Assembly: GCA_040879985.1 (NCBI GenBank)
Contig: JBBDJH010000016.1
Span: forward strand, 1-64,000
Reading direction: 5' to 3'
Source: VRUE01 sp040879985
Lineage (GTDB): Bacteria > Actinomycetota > Thermoleophilia > Solirubrobacterales > 70-9
DNA length: 64,000 bases
This document shows positions 45,638 through 53,703 of the stretch, piece after piece. The notes below the pieces were generated by a model. That model did no database searches. It had not been told where the DNA came from and saw nothing but the letters and a program-made list of their open reading frames with translations. Position numbers and translations under genes: made by a program. How positions within the stretch are numbered: position 1 is the first letter of the stretch; every line of letters begins with the position of its first letter.

Positions 45638-45643
45638 TAGACT
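45638..45643 (+). promoter_or_regulatory. TAGACT -10 box of rpmE
   Basis: TAGACT ends 7 nt before the rpmE ATG with no ribosome-binding site, so leaderless start is likely. The 45-nt gap also holds the divergent cyclase start. Confidence 0.5.
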
Positions 45644-45650
45644 TGCTGGC

Positions 45651-45866
45651 ATGAAGGCAGGAATTCACCCCGATTACAAGCTCGCCCACGTGCACTGCTC
45701 GTGCGGCAACCAGTTCTACACCCGCTCCACGGTGGAGGATCTGCACGTCGAGCTCTGCTCGGAGTGCCACCCCTTCTACACCGGCAAGCAGAAGCTTGTC
45801 GACACCGGCGGCCGGGTCGAGCGGTTCCAGCGGCGCGCGGCGAAGCACGCCAAGGCCGGGAAGTAA
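45651..45866 (+). CDS. rpmE: 50S ribosomal protein L31 (zinc type)
   Basis: 71 aa. 'MKAGIHPDYKLAHVHCSCGNQFYTRST' and 'VELCSECHPFYTGKQKLVDTGGRVERF' are diagnostic; four cysteines (CSC ... CSEC) make the zinc site, so this is the zinc-containing form. It begins the conserved actinobacterial block leading to prfA, prmC, tsaC and the ATP synthase operon. Confidence 0.97.
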   Translation: MKAGIHPDYKLAHVHCSCGNQFYTRSTVEDLHVELCSECHPFYTGKQKLVDTGGRVERFQRRAAKHAKAGK

Positions 45867-45878
45867 TCGGCGGGCCCG

Positions 45879-46877
45879 GTGGGGGGCTCCCAGCAGCCTG
45901 ACCCTGCCGCCGCGAACGGGGCGGACCCGCTGCGCATGCCCGGCGGCGGCCTGGTCGCCAAGCGCGACGCACCGCTCGGCGGGCAGGCCGTGCTGGAGGG
46001 GGTGATGATGCGCGGCGTCTCGACCTGGGCGGTCGCAGTCCGCAATCCCGAGGGCCGGGTCGAACTCAACTCCGAGCCGCTGCGGCCCTGGGCCAAGCGC
46101 CACCGTCTCTGGCGGCTGCCGGTGTTGCGCGGCGTCGTCGCCCTCGGCGAGTCGCTGAAGATCGGCTTCCGCGCCCTGGCGATCTCCGCCAACGCCCAGA
46201 TCGAGGAGGACGAGGAGGGCAGGAAAGAGGAAATCGGCGGCTGGCTCTGGGGGCTGATGGTCACCCTCTCGCTGGGGATGGCCATCGGCCTCTTCTTCGT
46301 CCTCCCGGTCGGGCTGACCAGCCTGATCAAGGACGAGCTCGGCAGCGCCTACCTCTTCTGGCTGGTCGAGGGGATCCTGCGCACGGCGATCTTCATCGGC
46401 TACATCGTCGTGATCAGCCGCCTGCCGGACCTGCGCCGCGTCTTCGAGTACCACGGCGCCGAGCACAAGACGATCTCCTGCTACGAGGCCGAAGACGAGC
46501 TCGTCCCGCAGCGGGCGAAGCTCTACTCGCGCCTGCACCCGCGCTGCGGCACCAGCTTCCTGCTGATCGTGATGGTGCTGGCGATCTTCGTCTTCGCGCC
46601 GATCGGCCTGCCCGCCTGGTACTGGCTGCTCGCCTCGCGCGTCCTCGGCATCCCGCTGATCGCCGGCCTCTCCTACGAGGTGATCAAATGGGCCGGCAGG
46701 AACCGCCGCAAGCGCTGGGTGCGGGGGCTGATGTGGCCGGGCCTGATGCTGCAGAACCTGACCACGCGCGAGCCCGACGAAGAGCAGCTCGCGGTCGCGA
46801 TCGCGGCCCTGGAGAAGGTGCTGGAGGAGGAAGAGCGCGCCGAGCCGGAAGAGTCGCCGATCGAGATCGTCGCCTAG
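45879..46877 (+). CDS. DUF1385 membrane protein (YqhQ-like)
   Basis: 332 aa, GTG start 12 nt after rpmE. 'LGGQAVLEGVMMRGVSTWAVAVRNPEGRV' and 'RVFEYHGAEHKTISCYEAEDELVP' with 'SRLHPRCGTSFLLIV' are the DUF1385 hallmarks. About four TM helices are in the second half. Function is unknown; the gene keeps company with rpmE and prfA across Firmicutes and Thermoleophilia-like genomes. The acidic C-terminal helix (EKVLEEEERAEPEE) is variable. Confidence 0.9.
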   Translation: MGGSQQPDPAAANGADPLRMPGGGLVAKRDAPLGGQAVLEGVMMRGVSTWAVAVRNPEGRVELNSEPLRPWAKRHRLWRLPVLRGVVALGESLKIGFRALAISANAQIEEDEEGRKEEIGGWLWGLMVTLSLGMAIGLFFVLPVGLTSLIKDELGSAYLFWLVEGILRTAIFIGYIVVISRLPDLRRVFEYHGAEHKTISCYEAEDELVPQRAKLYSRLHPRCGTSFLLIVMVLAIFVFAPIGLPAWYWLLASRVLGIPLIAGLSYEVIKWAGRNRRKRWVRGLMWPGLMLQNLTTREPDEEQLAVAIAALEKVLEEEERAEPEESPIEIVA

Positions 46878-46900
46878 GGGGCTGGAGGACTCCTTCCCAC

Positions 46901-46906
46901 TATGTT
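46901..46906 (+). promoter_or_regulatory. TATGTT -10 box of prfA
   Basis: TATGTT ends 7 nt before ATG 46914. This favours 46914 over the in-frame ATG at 46902, which lies inside the box. Confidence 0.4.
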
Positions 46907-46913
46907 GTCTCCC

Positions 46914-47978
46914 ATGATCGATGCCCTTGTTGAGCAGATCGAAGGCCGGTTCGGCGAGCTGGAGCGGGCGATGTCCGATCCGGAGGTGATCGCGGATCGG
47001 CAGCGCTATGCCGAAGTGGGGCGGGAGTACCGCGAGCTGCGGCCGGCCGAGGCGCTGGCGCGCGAGTACGGGACGCTGAAGGGCGATCTGGACGGGGCGC
47101 GGGAGCTGCTCGAGGAGGGCGAGGACGCCGAGCTTCGCAAGGTCGTCGAGGAGGCGCCGGGGAGGCTGGCGGAGCTCGAAGAGGAGATCCGCCTGGCGAT
47201 GGTCGAACGCGACCCCAACGACGACAAGAACGTGCTGGTCGAGATCCGCGCCGGCACCGGCGGCGACGAGGCGGCGCTGTTCGCCGGCGACCTCTACAAG
47301 ATGCTGACCCGCTACGCGGAGGAGCGCGGCTTCGCCACCGAGGTGCTCTCGCAGTCGTCGGCCGAGGTCGGCGGCTTCAAGGAGGTGACCTTCGCGATCA
47401 AGGGCGACGCCGCCTACTCGATCTTCAAGTACGAGGGGGGGACCCATCGCGTGCAGCGCGTGCCCGAGACCGAGTCGCAGGGCCGCATCCACACCTCGAC
47501 GGCGACGATCGCGGTGCTGCCCGAGGCCGAGGAGGTCGAGGTCGAGGTCGACCAGAACGACCTCCAGATCGACGTCTACCGCTCCTCCGGGCCGGGCGGG
47601 CAGTCGGTCAACACGACCGACTCCGCCGTGCGGATCACCCACAAGCCGAGTGGGATCGTCGTCTCGATGCAGGACGAGAAGTCGCAGCTGCAGAACCGCG
47701 AGAAGGCGATGCGGGTGCTGCGGGCGCGGCTGCTGGAGCGCGAGCAGGCCGAGCAGCAGGCGAAGGTGGCGGCCGAGCGCAAGGCCCAGGTCGGCAGCGG
47801 CGAGCGCTCGGAGAAGGTGCGCACCTACAACTTCCCGCAGGGCCGGGTCACGGACCACCGGATCAAGCTGACGTCGCACAACATCGAGGCGGTGCTGGCC
47901 GGCGAGCTGGGCGAGTTCACCGATGCGCTGGGCGCTGAGGAGAAGCGGCAGCGGCTTGAGGCGGCTGCCGTTGCCTGA
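46914..47978 (+). CDS. prfA: Peptide chain release factor 1
   Basis: About 354 aa from ATG 46914 (ATG 46902 adds 4 aa, and GGAGG lies 12 nt before it). Catalytic 'SSGPGGQSVNTTDSAVRITH' has the GGQ loop that hydrolyses peptidyl-tRNA. The recognition region around 'HRVQRVPETESQGRIHTSTATIAVLPE' contains the RF1-type PxT equivalent. N-terminal helices and the C-terminal 'NFPQGRVTDHRIKLTSHN' are typical. It reads UAA and UAG. The methylase acting on its Gln, PrmC, is encoded next, beyond a snap-back element. Confidence 0.96.
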   Translation: MIDALVEQIEGRFGELERAMSDPEVIADRQRYAEVGREYRELRPAEALAREYGTLKGDLDGARELLEEGEDAELRKVVEEAPGRLAELEEEIRLAMVERDPNDDKNVLVEIRAGTGGDEAALFAGDLYKMLTRYAEERGFATEVLSQSSAEVGGFKEVTFAIKGDAAYSIFKYEGGTHRVQRVPETESQGRIHTSTATIAVLPEAEEVEVEVDQNDLQIDVYRSSGPGGQSVNTTDSAVRITHKPSGIVVSMQDEKSQLQNREKAMRVLRARLLEREQAEQQAKVAAERKAQVGSGERSEKVRTYNFPQGRVTDHRIKLTSHNIEAVLAGELGEFTDALGAEEKRQRLEAAAVA

Positions 47979-47981
47979 GAA

Positions 47982-48088
47982 CCTATCCCGGCAGGGACTC
48001 CACTTAACTTTTTTTGAAGACAGTCTGTGGCTGTCCGCGGAACTCTCCGCAAAAAAAGTACAAGACGTTCCGCCCCTGCCGGGATAGG
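47982..48088. repeat. Snap-back element A (107 bp) between prfA and prmC
   Basis: Perfect 15-bp terminal inverted repeats, CCTATCCCGGCAGGG at 47982-47996 with its complement at 48074-48088. Within, ACTTTTTTT (48007-48015) pairs with AAAAAAAGT (48051-48059). It is closely related, in the opposite orientation, to element B (49630-49742): both carry CCACTTAACTTTTT and AAAAAGTACAAGACGTTCC. It starts 4 nt after the prfA stop and ends 5 nt before the prmC start. Confidence 0.9.
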
Positions 48089-48093
48089 CCCTT

Positions 48094-48957
48094 GTGACCG
48101 CCTCTGCCAGCACGAGCAGCGTTCGGGAGGCTTTGGTATCTGCCGTGGACGCGCTGCGTGCGGCCGGAATCGAAGACCCTCGCTTGGATGCGGAGCTTTT
48201 GCTGGCGGAGGCGACTGGCTGGGACAGAGCGAAGCTGGCGGTTGACCCTGAGGCGGGCGTGCCGCCCGGCGCCGCGCGCTTGTTCGGGGAGATGGTGCGG
48301 CGGCGGTTGCGGCGCGAGCCTGTGGCTTACATCGTTGGTCGTAAAGGGTTCCGGCGCATTGAGCTGGCGGTGGATCGGCGGGTGCTGGTTCCGCGGCCGG
48401 AGACGGAGCTGCTGGTTGAGCTGGCGCTCGAGCTGCGGCCGCGGCGGGTGCTCGATGTCGGCACCGGGTCGGGCGCGATCGCGTTGGCTATCGCCGATGA
48501 GCTGGAGGGGTGCGAGCTGCTGGCGACGGACACCTCGGCCGCGGCGCTCGCGGTGGCGCGCGCCAATGCCGAGCGTCTTGGGCTCTCGCAGCGGGTGCGG
48601 TTCATCGAGGGGATGCTGCCCAGCGACGAGATGGGCTGGGTAGGGGAGGGGGGAGCGGAGCCGTGCGACCTCGTCGTCGCCAACCTGCCCTACGTTGCGG
48701 AGACCGAGTGGGCCGGGCTCGAGCCGGAGGTGACCGAGTGGGAGCCGCGCGAGGCGCTGCTCGCCGGCCCCGACGGTCTCGACGCGATCCGCGCCGCGAT
48801 CCCGGCCGCGGCGGCGGCCGCGCCGGTCTTGGCGCTCGAGGTCGGCGCCGGCCAGGCCCCGACGGTCGGCGAGCTGCTCTTCGAGGCCGGCTTCGCCACG
48901 GTCGAGACGAGGCCGGACCTGGCCGGGATCTCGCGCGTGGTCTGGGGGAAGCAATGA
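48094..48957 (+). CDS. prmC: Release factor glutamine methyltransferase
   Basis: 287 aa, GTG start. The N-terminal helical bundle ('VDALRAAGIEDPRLDAELLLAEATG') binds release factor. The catalytic domain has 'YIVGRKGFRRIELAVDRRVLVPRPETELLVE', motif I 'VLDVGTGSGAIALAIA', 'LLATDTSAAALAVARANAERLG' and 'DLVVANLPYV', equivalent to the NPPY motif with Leu for the first Pro. It methylates the Gln of the GGQ loop. The start abuts element A, so no ordinary promoter or ribosome-binding site lies outside the repeat. Confidence 0.95.
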   Translation: MTASASTSSVREALVSAVDALRAAGIEDPRLDAELLLAEATGWDRAKLAVDPEAGVPPGAARLFGEMVRRRLRREPVAYIVGRKGFRRIELAVDRRVLVPRPETELLVELALELRPRRVLDVGTGSGAIALAIADELEGCELLATDTSAAALAVARANAERLGLSQRVRFIEGMLPSDEMGWVGEGGAEPCDLVVANLPYVAETEWAGLEPEVTEWEPREALLAGPDGLDAIRAAIPAAAAAAPVLALEVGAGQAPTVGELLFEAGFATVETRPDLAGISRVVWGKQ

Positions 48958-49012
48958 CCGGCGTTGGCGCGTTGGTCGCAAATAGTGCGACCAAGTCGCC
49001 AGGGGCGAGCCG

Positions 49013-49645
49013 ATGATCGTCTCGATCGAGCGCGATGGGGCGGGGGCCGCGCGCGCCGCCCTGGAGCGGACGGTCGCCGGCGGAGGTGTCGCCGTCTTTC
49101 CGGCCGACGGGCTCTACGGGCTCGCCTGCGACCCGCTCGACGCGGCGGCGATCGAGCGGATACAGCGGATCAAGGGCCGCGACGACGGCAAGCCCTCGGC
49201 GGTCATGTATTTCTCGCCGCTGGCGATGCGCGAGCTCGTCGTCGGGCTCGGCCCTCGCAGCCGCGAGGCGGTCGGCGCCCTGCTGCCCGGCCCGGTCACC
49301 CTCGTCGTCGCCAACCCCGAGCAGCGCTATCCACTGGCCTGCCGCGCCGATCCCGAGCGGCTCGGCGTCCGCCTGATCGCCGGCCCCCTGGCCGGCACGA
49401 TGTGCCCGCTATTCCAGACCTCGGCGAACCTCAGCGGCGCGCCTGCCCCCGGCAGCTTCGCTGAGATCCCGGCCGGGATAGTCGAAGCTGTCGACCTGGC
49501 CATCGACGGCGGCAAGCTCGCCGGCCTCCCCTCAACCGTCATCGACCTCACCGTTTACGACGACCGCGGCGAGTGGCGGATCCTGCGCGAGGGCGCGCTT
49601 TCCGCGGACGATGTGGACCGGGTGCTCCAGGGCCTATCCCGGTAG
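49013..49645 (+). CDS. tsaC: L-threonylcarbamoyladenylate synthase (YwlC/Sua5 family)
   Basis: 210 aa. 'GGVAVFPADGLYGLACDPLDAAAIERIQRIKGRDDGKPSAVMY' is the YrdC signature, with the basic KGR and KP residues binding threonine, bicarbonate and ATP. 'LPGPVTLVVANPEQRYPLAC' and 'LFQTSANLSGAPAPG' follow. No Sua5 C-terminal domain. It makes TC-AMP for t6A37 of tRNA. The last codons (GLSR) and TAG stop are encoded by the left arm of element B, which has replaced the original 3' end. Confidence 0.94.
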   Translation: MIVSIERDGAGAARAALERTVAGGGVAVFPADGLYGLACDPLDAAAIERIQRIKGRDDGKPSAVMYFSPLAMRELVVGLGPRSREAVGALLPGPVTLVVANPEQRYPLACRADPERLGVRLIAGPLAGTMCPLFQTSANLSGAPAPGSFAEIPAGIVEAVDLAIDGGKLAGLPSTVIDLTVYDDRGEWRILREGALSADDVDRVLQGLSR

Positions 49646-49742
49646 GGGTGGAACGTCTTGTACTTTTTCTGCGCCGTCGATCTCGGACGGGCGCAACCTG
49701 TTTTCAGAAAAAGTTAAGTGGAACCCCTACCGGGATAGGCCC
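49630..49742. repeat. Snap-back element B (113 bp) at the tsaC 3' end
   Basis: Perfect 20-bp terminal inverted repeats (49630-49649 with 49723-49742; core CCTATCCCGGTAGGGGT) and an inner 10-bp pair ACTTTTTCTG (49662-49671) / CAGAAAAAGT (49705-49714). It is inverted relative to element A. It overlaps the tsaC stop (49643-49645), so it probably inserted into, or evolved with, the gene end. Confidence 0.9.
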
Positions 49743-49757
49743 CAGGTCACCCGAATC

Positions 49758-50600
49758 TCAGCAACGCTGTGGCCCCGCCCGGTAGGGCAGGCGGACGAGG
49801 CGGACCGAGCGGTTGTTGCCCTCGTGTTCCTCGTAGAGCAAATTCTTCGGGTCGACCCGCATGACGAACGCGTAGCAGCCGCGCAGGCCGGTGACGTCGA
49901 CCCACTGGCGGTCGTAGTCGGCCGGGTAGATGTCCGACCAGCCGACCGAGGTGCCCATCTTGGTCCGCTGCAGGGAGCCGTCCTGGCTGCAGGCCGGGTA
50001 GACGCGGCGGGGCGGCGACCGGCGTCCGGGCCGGGTCCGCTCGAGGTCGCGAAAGCAGTAGTAGACCTTGGGGCCCTTGCGGAGCATGCGCAGCGGCCGG
50101 CCCTTGCCGCCCAGCGACCAGATCTCCATGCTGAGCGGGTCCTCGACTTTCCAGTAGGAGCCGCCGAAGCGCGCCCCGACGTCGTAGTAGCGCAGCCGCA
50201 CGTCGGTGCGCAAGACGTCGTCGCCGCCGCCGACCCGGTGGATCGCCTGGTTGGCCCGCATCCAGCCCGGCCCGCTGCGGCGGCCGCGCAGCTCGATCGG
50301 GCCACGGCCGCGCGAGCGGATGTCGTTGCCGGCGTGCAGGCGGACCTGGCCGTGGGAGGAGTAGTAGCCGCCGCCGGTGTCGTGATCGGCGCCGCCGCCG
50401 GCGCGCACGACGTAGAGGTCTTCGGCGGGGCCGACGCGCAGGTCGGGGCAGAGCAGCCGGCGGGCCTCGGCGCCGGTGCAGGGGTTGGGGGCCTCGCCGG
50501 ACTCCGTGGGGCCGGCTCCGCCGGTCTGCGCCCCGCTCACGGCAGGGACAGTGGCCAGCGCCAAGAGCGCCGCGATGCCGGACCAGAGGACACGCGTCAC
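49758..50600 (-). CDS. Secreted lysyl-oxidase-like protein with degenerate copper site
   Basis: 280 aa, GTG start. Signal peptide about 1-24 (LWSGIAALLALATVPAVSGA). The region 'GTSVGWSDIYPADYDRQWVDVTGLRGCYAFVMRVDPKNLLYEEHEGNNRSV' matches bacterial lysyl-oxidase-like proteins. Where these carry the copper-binding His cluster (HWH type), this one reads 'LSMEIWSLGGKG', without His, so it is unlikely to be a copper oxidase. It may have become a structural cell-surface protein. It is transcribed against tsaC and away from glyA. Confidence 0.75.
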   Translation of the reverse strand: MTRVLWSGIAALLALATVPAVSGAQTGGAGPTESGEAPNPCTGAEARRLLCPDLRVGPAEDLYVVRAGGGADHDTGGGYYSSHGQVRLHAGNDIRSRGRGPIELRGRRSGPGWMRANQAIHRVGGGDDVLRTDVRLRYYDVGARFGGSYWKVEDPLSMEIWSLGGKGRPLRMLRKGPKVYYCFRDLERTRPGRRSPPRRVYPACSQDGSLQRTKMGTSVGWSDIYPADYDRQWVDVTGLRGCYAFVMRVDPKNLLYEEHEGNNRSVRLVRLPYRAGPQRC

Positions 50601-50607
50601 GCGCCCC

Positions 50608-50613
50608 AGCCTA
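50608..50613 (-). promoter_or_regulatory. TAGGCT -10 box of the lysyl-oxidase-like gene
   Basis: On the minus strand TAGGCT ends 7 nt before the GTG at 50600. The divergent glyA start has TATCGT 10 nt before its GTG at 50703. Confidence 0.45.
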
Positions 50614-50702
50614 CCCAGGTGGCGAGGGGGTCAAAACGCCCCCGCTGAGGGCGGTCCTGGCCCCCCGGCGGGTCGGCGGGCGCTGGTATCGTCGCTGCAG
50701 CC

Positions 50703-51983
50703 GTGACCGAACTGCCCGACGACATCCAGACCGCGCCTCTCGCCTCGGTCGACCCGGCGATCGCCGCGGTCCTCGACGCCGAGCTGCGGCGCCAGCAGGG
50801 CACCCTGGAGATGATCGCCTCGGAGAACTTCGTGCCGCAGGCGGTGCTCGAAGCGGTCGGCTCGGTGCTGACCAACAAGTACGCCGAGGGCTACCCCGGC
50901 CGCCGCTACTACGGCGGCTGCGAGGAGGTCGACGTCGCCGAGCAGCTGGCGATCGACCGGGCCAAGGAGCTGTTCGGCGCCGAGCACGCCAACGTCCAGC
51001 CGCACGCCGGCGCCCAGGCCAACAACGCCGCTTACATGGCGCTGCTCGAGCCGGGCGAGACCTTCCTCGGCATGGCGCTCGACCACGGCGGCCACCTCAG
51101 CCACGGGATGAAGATCAACGTCTCGGGCAAGCTCTACAACCCGGTTCCGTACCACGTCCGCCGCGACGACCTCCGGGTCGACATGGACGAGGTCCGGCAG
51201 CTCGCCGAGGAGCACCGCCCGGCGCTGATCGTCGCCGGCTGGTCGGCCTACCCGCGCCAGCTCGACTTCGCCGCCTTCCGGGCGATCGCCGACTCGGTCG
51301 GCGCCAAGCTGATGGTCGACATGGCCCACTTCGCCGGCCTCGTCGCCGCCGGCGAGCACGCCAACCCGGTCGAGCACGCCGACGTCGTCACGACGACGAT
51401 CCACAAGACGCTCTGCGGGCCGCGCAGCGGCATGATCCTCTGCCGCGAGGAGCACGCCAAGGCGATCGACAAAGCGATCTTCCCCGGCCAGCAGGGCGGG
51501 CCGCTGATGCACACGATCGCCGCCAAGGCGGTGGCGCTGCGGATCGCCGCCACGGAGGAGTTCCGCGCCCGCCAGCGGCAGACGATCGCCAACGCGAAGG
51601 CGCTCGCCGCGGGCCTCGAAGCGGGCGGCCTGCCGGTCCTGACCGGCGGCACCGACGTCCACCTCGTGCTCGTCGACCTGACCCCGAGCGGGCTCGACGG
51701 CCAGACCGCCGAGGACCGCCTCGAGCAGGTCGGCATCACGGTCAACCGCAACGCGATCCCCTTCGACGAGCGTCCCCCGATGAACCCCTCGGGCCTGCGC
51801 ATCGGCACCCCGGCGCTGACCAGCCGCGGCATGGTCGAGGACGACATGACCGAGATCGCCGCCGTGATCGCGGCCGCCCTCGGCCCCGAGTTCGAGTCGG
51901 AGAAGGAAGCTCTCAGCGACCGGACGAAGGCACTGATGGAGCGCTACCCGCTCTACCCCGAGCTGGCCGCCGCAGCTGTCTGA
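50703..51983 (+). CDS. glyA: Serine hydroxymethyltransferase
   Basis: 426 aa, GTG start. 'GTLEMIASENFVPQAVLEAVGSVLTNKYAEGYPGRRYYGGCEEVDVAEQLAIDRAKELF' is canonical. The PLP lysine is in 'TTTIHKTLCGPRSGMILC'. 'MVDMAHFAGLVAAGEHANPV' and 'TNPSGLRIGTPALT'-like 'MNPSGLRIGTPALTSRG' are intact. It converts serine and tetrahydrofolate to glycine and methylene-THF. glyA near the atp operon also occurs in Streptomyces. Confidence 0.97.
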   Translation: MTELPDDIQTAPLASVDPAIAAVLDAELRRQQGTLEMIASENFVPQAVLEAVGSVLTNKYAEGYPGRRYYGGCEEVDVAEQLAIDRAKELFGAEHANVQPHAGAQANNAAYMALLEPGETFLGMALDHGGHLSHGMKINVSGKLYNPVPYHVRRDDLRVDMDEVRQLAEEHRPALIVAGWSAYPRQLDFAAFRAIADSVGAKLMVDMAHFAGLVAAGEHANPVEHADVVTTTIHKTLCGPRSGMILCREEHAKAIDKAIFPGQQGGPLMHTIAAKAVALRIAATEEFRARQRQTIANAKALAAGLEAGGLPVLTGGTDVHLVLVDLTPSGLDGQTAEDRLEQVGITVNRNAIPFDERPPMNPSGLRIGTPALTSRGMVEDDMTEIAAVIAAALGPEFESEKEALSDRTKALMERYPLYPELAAAAV

Positions 51984-52005
51984 TCGGCTCAACATCTGGG
52001 TCGAC

Positions 52006-53028
52006 ATGTCGGCGCCCGCGCATGTGCTCGTCCTGCGGCCAATCATCGAGCGGCTGCGCGCCGCGGGCCACACGGTCGAGGTCAGCTCGCGCGACTACGC
52101 GCAGACGCAGGCGTTGCTCGAGCTGCACGGCATGGAGCACACGCCGATCGGCAGCCACGGCGGCGCTTCGCGGCTGCGCAAGGCGCAGCGGCTCGGCGCC
52201 CGCACGGCGGGCATGGTCCGCTTTGGCCGCGGCCGCTCCTTCGACCTCGCCCTCGCCCACGGCTCCAACGACCTGGCGATCGCCGCCCGCCTGCTCGGCG
52301 TGCCCGAGGCCAACATGCACGACTACGAGTACGCGGTGACTCAGCACCGGATCGGCTGCCGCCTCGCCAGGCGGGTGATGTTCCCCGACTCGGTCCCGGC
52401 CGAGCGGCTGCGCCGCTTCGGCGTCGGCCCCGAGAAGCTCTTCCCCTACCCAGGCCTCAAGGAGGAGTACTACCTCTACGACTTCGAGCCCGATCGCGAG
52501 GCGCTGGCGCGGCTCTCGGTCGACACCGAGCGGGTCGTCATCATCGTCCGCCCGCCGCCCGACGTCTCGCTCTACCACCGCAAGTCGAACCCGCTCTTCC
52601 CCAAGGTCCTGCAGCGGCTCGGCAGCGACGAGAACGTGCAGGCGGTCGTGCTGCCGCGCACGGGGGCGCAGCGCGAGCTGGTCGAGAGCCTGGCGCTGCC
52701 CTCGCTGATCGTCCCGCCGGGGGCGGTCGAGGCGCAGAGCCTGGTCGCCCTCGCCGACCTCGTCGTCTCCGCCGGCGGCACGATGAACCGCGAGGCGGCG
52801 GCGCTGGCGACGCCCGTCTACACGACCTACGGCGGCCGGCTCGGCGGGGTCGACGAAGCGCTGATCCGCTCCGGCCGGCTGCGCCCGCTGACCGACCCGC
52901 GCGCGATCCAGCTCGAGAAGCGCACCGAGGACGCGACGCCGACCAGGCGCGACCCCGCTGCACTCGTCGAAACGATCCTAGGTACCGTCGGAGCCGACCA
53001 TCCCGCGGCGAGCCACATCCCGAGCTGA
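52006..53028 (+). CDS. DUF354 glycosyltransferase-fold protein (start uncertain)
   Basis: 340 aa from the first ATG. DUF354 proteins begin with a strand of the type KIWIDLTNSPHVLFF; here the matching residues 'NIWVDMSAPAHVLVLRPII' begin about 5 codons before this ATG. The only in-frame candidate upstream is CTG 51976, inside the glyA end, so either a CTG start or a sequence error is indicated. Later motifs include 'LALAHGSNDLAIAARLLGVPEANMHDYEYA', 'PYPGLKEEYYLYDFEPDRE', and 'DLVVSAGGTMNREAAALATPVYTTYGG', a GT-B-like UDP-sugar fold. It is probably an envelope polysaccharide gene with the sugar transferase after it. Confidence 0.82.
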   Translation: MSAPAHVLVLRPIIERLRAAGHTVEVSSRDYAQTQALLELHGMEHTPIGSHGGASRLRKAQRLGARTAGMVRFGRGRSFDLALAHGSNDLAIAARLLGVPEANMHDYEYAVTQHRIGCRLARRVMFPDSVPAERLRRFGVGPEKLFPYPGLKEEYYLYDFEPDREALARLSVDTERVVIIVRPPPDVSLYHRKSNPLFPKVLQRLGSDENVQAVVLPRTGAQRELVESLALPSLIVPPGAVEAQSLVALADLVVSAGGTMNREAAALATPVYTTYGGRLGGVDEALIRSGRLRPLTDPRAIQLEKRTEDATPTRRDPAALVETILGTVGADHPAASHIPS

Positions 53029-53038
53029 ATCACTCGCC

Positions 53039-53701
53039 CTGCCCGCCGACGTCGAGGCCGAGCTGGAGCACTTCATCGCGCTCGCCGGCGACGGCGAGCC
53101 GCGCCCGGTCGACCGCGCCCTGCGCGTCCTCGACATCCTCATCTCGGCGACGATCCTGCTCGTCCTCTCGCCGCTGCTGGCGCTGACCGCGCTCTCGATC
53201 GCGCTCAGCTCGGGGCGGCCGGTCTTCTACCACGGCGCCCGCGTCGGCCGCGCCGGCCAGCTCTTCCGGATGTACAAGTTCCGCACCCTCAAGCCCGACG
53301 CCGAGACGCGGCTCGGCCCCTACCTGGGCGAGGAGCTCTCGCGCCGCACCGAGCTTGAGGTGACGCGGATCGGCCGGGCACTGCGCAAGATCCACCTCGA
53401 CGAGGTGCCGCAGCTGTGGAACGTGCTGCGCGGCGAGATGGCCGTGGTCGGCCCGCGCCCGATCCGGCCGGCCTTCTTCACCGAGCTCTGCGCGGAGATC
53501 CCGCAGTACTGGCAGCGGCTCGTCGTCCGCCCCGGCGTGACCGGCTTCGCGCAGACGCGGATGACCCGCGAGGAGTCCTGGGCCGACAAGCTCGCCCACG
53601 ACATGGAGTACATCGCCGACCGCTCGGCCTCGCTCTACGTCAGCGTCCTCTTCGCCACCGTGGTCAAGGTTCTCGGCCGCGGCCCCGCCGCACCCGGCTG
53701 A
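53039..53701 (+). CDS. Bacterial sugar transferase (undecaprenyl-phosphate sugar phosphotransferase)
   Basis: About 220 aa if begun at CTG 53039; no ATG, GTG or TTG exists in frame between the stop at 52979 and ATG 53270, yet the family's N-terminal part ('VDRALRVLDILISATILLVLSPLLALTAL', the membrane helix) lies before 53270. 'GRPVFYHGARVGRAGQLFRMYKFRTL', 'RIGRALRKIHLDEVPQLWNVLRGEMAVVGPRPI' and 'WQRLVVRPGVTGFAQ' are the PF02397-type core. It primes lipid-linked oligosaccharide. It sits 10 nt after the DUF354 stop; a frameshifted fusion is an alternative reading. Confidence 0.82.
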   Translation: MPADVEAELEHFIALAGDGEPRPVDRALRVLDILISATILLVLSPLLALTALSIALSSGRPVFYHGARVGRAGQLFRMYKFRTLKPDAETRLGPYLGEELSRRTELEVTRIGRALRKIHLDEVPQLWNVLRGEMAVVGPRPIRPAFFTELCAEIPQYWQRLVVRPGVTGFAQTRMTREESWADKLAHDMEYIADRSASLYVSVLFATVVKVLGRGPAAPG

Positions 53702-53703
53702 GG

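Noticed and set aside
53270..53701. Sugar transferase gene starting at ATG 53270
   Set aside because: That start would remove the membrane helix and the first conserved block of the family, which are encoded in frame just upstream.
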